In this document: piece after piece, positions 61,081-64,000 of the stretch
Position numbering within the stretch: position 1 is the stretch's first letter
Layout of the letters: every line of letters starts with the position of its first letter
Assembly: GCF_013359755.1 (NCBI RefSeq)
Contig: NZ_JABMCJ010000079.1
Coordinates: 166,430-230,429 of the forward strand
Origin: Tardiphaga robiniae
GTDB lineage: Bacteria > Pseudomonadota > Alphaproteobacteria > Rhizobiales > Xanthobacteraceae
DNA length: 64,000 nt
Reading direction: 5' to 3'
The notes under the pieces: generated by a model
Database searches by the model: none
What the model was told of the DNA's origin: nothing
Seen by the model: the letters and a program-made list of their open reading frames with translations, nothing else
Made by a program: the position numbers and the translations under genes

Positions 61081-62085
61081 ATGACCAATCTGGTTACCCG
61101 TCGCCGTGTACTCACCGGTGCGGCCGCGATCACCAGCGCCGCGATCCTGCCGCGCGCCAGCCTCGGCGCCGGCGAATGGAAGCCCACCGAAACCGTCCGC
61201 GTCATCGTGCCCGCCGCAGCCGGCGGCTCCACCGACGTGATGGGCCGCATGCTGGCTGCGCATCTGCAGCCGGTCTGGGGCCAGTCAGTGGTGGTGGAGA
61301 ATCGCTCAGGCGGCGGCGGCACCATCGGCACGGCGGAAGTCGCACGCCTCAAGGGCGATGGCCACACCATCCTGGTCGGCAATCCCGGCCCCAACGCCAT
61401 CGCCTACAGCATCTTCAAGAACCTGACCTACAAGAGCGATCAGTTGCAGGCGGTCTCCAACATGATCAAGATTCCGAACATCGTCTGCGCGCATCCGAGC
61501 GTGCCGATCAAGACGATCCCGGAGCTGATCGCCTATATCAAGGCCAATCCGGACAAGCTGAACTATGGTTCGTCGGGCGTCGGCCAGAGCCCGCATCTCA
61601 CCGGCGCGTGGTGGCTGCAGCTCACCGGCTTGAAGATGCAGCACGTGCCGTTCCGCGGTGCAGGCCCTGCGCTGCAGGCGGCCCTCGCTGGCGATATCCA
61701 GATCCTGTTCGACAATCTCTATCCGTCGCTGCCCCAGGTGCTCGACGGCAAGCTCACCGGCCTTGCCGTCACCACGCAGCAGCGCAACGCGCAGGCGCCG
61801 AACGTTCCGGCGATGCGCGAGACCGCGCCTGAGCTGGAGAAGTTCGACGTGGCGTCATGGTTCGGCGTGTTCTATCCGAAGAGCACACCGACCGAAGCCG
61901 TGACCTCGCTCAATGAGCAGATCAAGGTTCTGCTCGGCACGGATGCGACCAAGAAGACCATCGCAGCCATGGGCGCCGTGTCGGACTACGGCACCCCTCA
62001 GCAATTCCAGACCTTTGTCGAGGCCGAGACGGCCAAGTTCAAGACCATCATCGACAAGGAAGGCCTGCAGATGGAGGTGAAGTGA
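61081..62085 (+). CDS. TctC-type periplasmic substrate-binding protein
   Basis: A 334-residue binding protein of the tripartite tricarboxylate transporter (TctC/Bug) family. A twin-arginine-like signal (VTRRRVLTGAAAITSA) precedes the mature region with VIVPAAAGGSTDVMGRML and YGSSGVGQSPHLTGAWW. No TctA or TctB partner is near, as is frequent in these families. The substrate may be a carboxylate, but this is inference. ATG at 61081 has GAAGAAGC upstream. Confidence 0.9.
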   Translation: MTNLVTRRRVLTGAAAITSAAILPRASLGAGEWKPTETVRVIVPAAAGGSTDVMGRMLAAHLQPVWGQSVVVENRSGGGGTIGTAEVARLKGDGHTILVGNPGPNAIAYSIFKNLTYKSDQLQAVSNMIKIPNIVCAHPSVPIKTIPELIAYIKANPDKLNYGSSGVGQSPHLTGAWWLQLTGLKMQHVPFRGAGPALQAALAGDIQILFDNLYPSLPQVLDGKLTGLAVTTQQRNAQAPNVPAMRETAPELEKFDVASWFGVFYPKSTPTEAVTSLNEQIKVLLGTDATKKTIAAMGAVSDYGTPQQFQTFVEAETAKFKTIIDKEGLQMEVK

Positions 62086-62123
62086 GGCGCGCCTCACCTC
62101 GCTCCATCTAAGTGATCTGAACG

Positions 62124-62154
62124 AAAACCCCGCGGCTCACACCGCGGGGTTTTT
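62124..62154 (+). terminator. Bidirectional terminator between the TctC-type and DUF2171 genes
   Basis: AAAACCCCGCGG, loop CTCACA, CCGCGGGGTTTT with a T run on both strands; it serves two converging genes. Confidence 0.92.
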
Positions 62155-62159
62155 CCGTC

Positions 62160-62402
62160 TTACTTCTCTTCTTCCATGGCAAAGGCGACGTCGCCATTGG
62201 CCGAGAGCCGCACCTTGTCGCCCTCGACCTCGGCGACCAGACCGCCATCGATAAAGTGATGGTGACCCTTGTGGCTGCCCTCGCCGCTGTCCTTCTTGGT
62301 CAGCTTGATGCGGTTGCCCTCGACCTTGTCGACCGTTCCGACATGGACGCCGTCGGCGCCGATGACTTCCATATGTTCTTTGATCTTGCTGAGCGCGCTC
62401 AT
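62160..62402 (-). CDS. DUF2171 family protein
   Basis: An 80-residue small protein, MSALSKIKEHMEVIGADGVH; the family is characterised by EVIGADGVHVGTVDKVEGNR and a KLTKKDSG turn, with HHFIDGGLVAEVEGDKVRLS. Related to PRC-barrel-like domains. The start at 62402 has AGAGGATAC upstream. Function unknown; genes like this are stress-linked in some alphaproteobacteria. Confidence 0.85.
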   Translation of the reverse strand: MSALSKIKEHMEVIGADGVHVGTVDKVEGNRIKLTKKDSGEGSHKGHHHFIDGGLVAEVEGDKVRLSANGDVAFAMEEEK

Positions 62403-62479
62403 GTCGTATCCTCTGATGTGGGAAATACTGAACGTGCGGCTGGGCAATAGGTTCAATCGCGATCCGGTGAGATCGGCGA

Positions 62480-62635
62480 TCATGCGCCCTTGTTCATCTT
62501 CTTGATCTTGGCGTCCTGCGCCTCGATCGCCAGTGTCAATTCCATGATGGCCTTGGACAAAAGCTCGGTGGCCTCCTTCTGGTCCTGCGACTTGGCGGCG
62601 CGCAGCGCGTAGTTCTTGGCGGATGACAGCGACAT
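62480..62635 (-). CDS. Small helical protein of unknown function
   Basis: A 51-residue frame (MSLSSAKNYALRAAKSQDQK, ending KIKKMNKGA), highly helical with Ala, Lys and Glu in heptad-like spacing. It lies 77 bases upstream of the DUF2171 gene in the same direction and could be its partner. The ribosome site is weak (CCGTCAA). No family recognised. Confidence 0.5.
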   Translation of the reverse strand: MSLSSAKNYALRAAKSQDQKEATELLSKAIMELTLAIEAQDAKIKKMNKGA

Positions 62636-62723
62636 TTGACGGTCCTCGTGATGATCCCGAGGGCGAATTAGCCGAAGGCGTCATTCGCTGCAATCGGGTC
62701 CAAATGGAGAGATTACGCAGCAG

Positions 62724-63557
62724 TCAACGGCGCCCTGCGTTTGCGATGATGACCGCGAAAATCTCGTCGGCGGATGCCGGCGGCGTGACGCCGAAGGTCT
62801 CGTCGAGAACCTGCTGCAACTCCGCAGCGCTGCCGAGCACGCGTTCAGACACCGGTTCGCCGTCACGTCCCTCGGTCGTCAGGTGGCGATTGACCAGTTT
62901 ATGACGCCGGCCGTTGCTGACGCGCTCCATCACCAGCGTCGAGGTGAAGGGCACGAAGGGACTGGTCGATGTGTACCAGTTGCCGAGCTCGTAATCCGAC
63001 GGCAGTTGCGGCGCGAGGTCAAACACATACATCGTCCGCCAGCCGTCCGCCCGCTTCGCGCTCAGCGACAACAGGCCATCTGCTTCGATCAGCCGATAGG
63101 TCCCCATCGCCGTTTGCTGCTCGGTCCCCGCGAGGAGCCGCAGGGGTGCATCGAGTACGCAGGCGCCAAAGCCGGTATCGGCGAGATAGGGTCCGTCCGG
63201 AAGATCGACCTTCAGGAGCATGTGCGTCCTGGGGCCAAGCGGACTGTCCGGCGGCGCATTCCAACGCACCCGGGCGCCGAGGCCAGTGACCTTGAAGCCG
63301 ATCGTCTCGAGCGCGGCCCGCAGCATCGCGTTCAGCTCATAGCAATAGCCACCACGTCGGCCATCGATGAGTTTCTGCTGCAATGACGCCATGTCCAACT
63401 TGACCGGCAGATGGAGAAACGGATTGAGACCCTCGAAAGGCAGCGCATTGATGTGAGCGACATGAATGGCCGTCAGTGTCGCCAGATCCGGCGCAACCGA
63501 TCCGTCAAAGCCGATCCGCGCGAGATAGCGATCCAGCCGAAAAACATCCGTCATCAT
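62724..63557 (-). CDS. Arylamine N-acetyltransferase
   Basis: Acetyl-CoA-dependent enzyme of the NAT family, 277 residues with the start at 63557 (GAAGAGG upstream); an in-frame Met at 63587 is an alternative. The catalytic triad is C72 (RRGGYCYELN), H112 (RTHMLL) and D127 (LADTGFG, where the family has VGFG). The N-terminal helix DRYLARIGF is typical. It may detoxify aromatic amines. It is separated from the small helical gene by 88 bases. Confidence 0.93.
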   Translation of the reverse strand: MMTDVFRLDRYLARIGFDGSVAPDLATLTAIHVAHINALPFEGLNPFLHLPVKLDMASLQQKLIDGRRGGYCYELNAMLRAALETIGFKVTGLGARVRWNAPPDSPLGPRTHMLLKVDLPDGPYLADTGFGACVLDAPLRLLAGTEQQTAMGTYRLIEADGLLSLSAKRADGWRTMYVFDLAPQLPSDYELGNWYTSTSPFVPFTSTLVMERVSNGRRHKLVNRHLTTEGRDGEPVSERVLGSAAELQQVLDETFGVTPPASADEIFAVIIANAGRR

Positions 63558-63628
63558 TTCTGCCTCTTCATCATCTCGCTCTGACATAGCCCATCCGACA
63601 GCAGCGGGCGACAACGTACCGCCCAAGC

Positions 63629-63788
63629 TGTCATTCCGGGGCAGGACGGACCGCGCAGCGGGCCGGACTGAGCCCGGAATCTCGAAGTGTTTTGCGCTGT
63701 CGGAGACTCCCATGTCGAGATTCCGGGTTCGCGTGCGCGAAGGTGCGCCCGCGCTCAGGCAAACCAATTGGTTTGCCGGGGAATGACA
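63629..63788. repeat. Intergenic palindromic repeat element
   Basis: About 160 bases bounded by TGTCATTCCGGGGC and GCCGGGGAATGACA, with inner arms CCCGGAATCTCGA/TCGAGATTCCGGG. Another class of dispersed palindrome in this genus group. Confidence 0.75.
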
Positions 63789-63834
63789 GTGTGGGGCGGG
63801 AAGACAGCGCCTAAACATTTTTTCCTATCTCCCG

Positions 63835-63862
63835 TTGACAACATCCCCATCAGGTTTATATT
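63835..63862 (+). promoter_or_regulatory. Sigma-70-like promoter at the window end
   Basis: TTGACA, 16 bases, TATATT: a near-consensus promoter pointing toward the right edge. The transcript it would start lies mostly beyond the window. Confidence 0.45.
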
Positions 63863-64000
63863 CCCCAACGTCCTGCCCCACGGAGAGGGGCGATCGCGAT
63901 CGTCACGTTCGCGGGGTGGGATGCGGTGGACGCCGGAGATGCGGCGTCACGCGGTTTGGGGGTGACGTCTGTCTTCGGGCAGGACGGATCTGCGCCAGCA

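Larger units (their letters stand above)
63558..64000. other. Repeat-containing end of the window
   Basis: 443 bases without a gene I would call. It holds a palindromic repeat (63629-63788) and a promoter-like sequence. A plus-strand frame (63687-63965) containing PHGEGRSRSSRSRGG resembles low-complexity frames often predicted inside Bradyrhizobium dispersed repeats, so I treat it as non-coding. Confidence 0.4.

Noticed and set aside
63687..63965. 92-residue plus-strand frame at the right edge
   Set aside because: It overlaps a palindromic repeat and has the Arg/Ser-rich composition of frames predicted in dispersed repeats.

Overview
This window looks like chromosomal DNA of an alphaproteobacterium of the Bradyrhizobium / Rhodopseudomonas / Afipia group (Nitrobacteraceae). 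The grounds are the high GC content, the rhizobial order of the 14-gene nuo operon, the LON-ClpX-ClpP-trigger factor block, the plsX-fabH-ihfA-merR order, and several intergenic palindromic repeats of the type common in bradyrhizobia. I see no insertion sequence, integrase, phage gene or CRISPR array. Species cannot be fixed from the sequence alone.

Layout. (1) 1-14962, minus strand: the complete respiratory complex I operon nuoA to nuoN (nuoN cut by the window edge). It carries two passengers: a FkbM-type methyltransferase between nuoD and nuoE, and a 54-residue membrane protein between nuoE and nuoF. (2) 15194-19873: two overlapping, mutually similar small genes divergent from a DUF3072 gene, with a perfect alphaproteobacterial LexA-type box between them; then tRNA-Asp, an HU-like protein, peptidase T, and a LuxR-LuxI quorum-sensing pair followed by a translationally coupled small gene. 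(3) 19972-27573: tRNA-Val, a GFA-fold protein, then the protein quality-control block lon, clpX, clpP and tig (minus strand) and tRNA-Leu. (4) 27724-35700: a cupredoxin protein of the multicopper oxidase fold without copper ligands, NAD(P)HX repair enzyme nnrDE, glnB-glnA behind a sigma-54-type promoter, an AI-2E family transporter and small genes. (5) 35737-44272: a diguanylate cyclase, rplM-rpsI, a thioesterase, an enoyl-CoA hydratase family protein, a CoA-binding protein, an O-acetylhomoserine sulfhydrylase, an FTR1 iron permease and heme A synthase.

(6) 44269-53394: an exopolysaccharide locus holding a polysaccharide-deacetylase-fold protein that has lost its metal ligands, a CelD/BcsL-like acetyltransferase, a Wzz/ExoP-like copolymerase with a degenerate nucleotide-binding domain, a glycosyltransferase, an undecaprenyl-phosphate sugar transferase and a Wzy/ligase-like membrane protein. 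Together these supply lipid-linked initiation, extension, polymerisation and chain-length control. (7) 53459-55471: a run of small secreted or single-span membrane proteins, a candidate structured small RNA and tRNA-Pro. (8) 55552-64000: merR-like regulator, ihfA, fabH, plsX, DUF177, a cytochrome bc1 chaperone, bamE, a TctC-type periplasmic binding protein, DUF2171, a small coiled gene, and an arylamine N-acetyltransferase, ending in a palindromic repeat and a strong promoter-like sequence.

Most of the window is ordinary housekeeping sequence. The parts most worth a second look are the LexA-box small-gene module, the luxI leader hairpin with its coupled downstream gene, the methyltransferase inside the nuo operon, the two apparently inactive enzyme folds in the polysaccharide locus, and the candidate small RNA near 54.1 kb.
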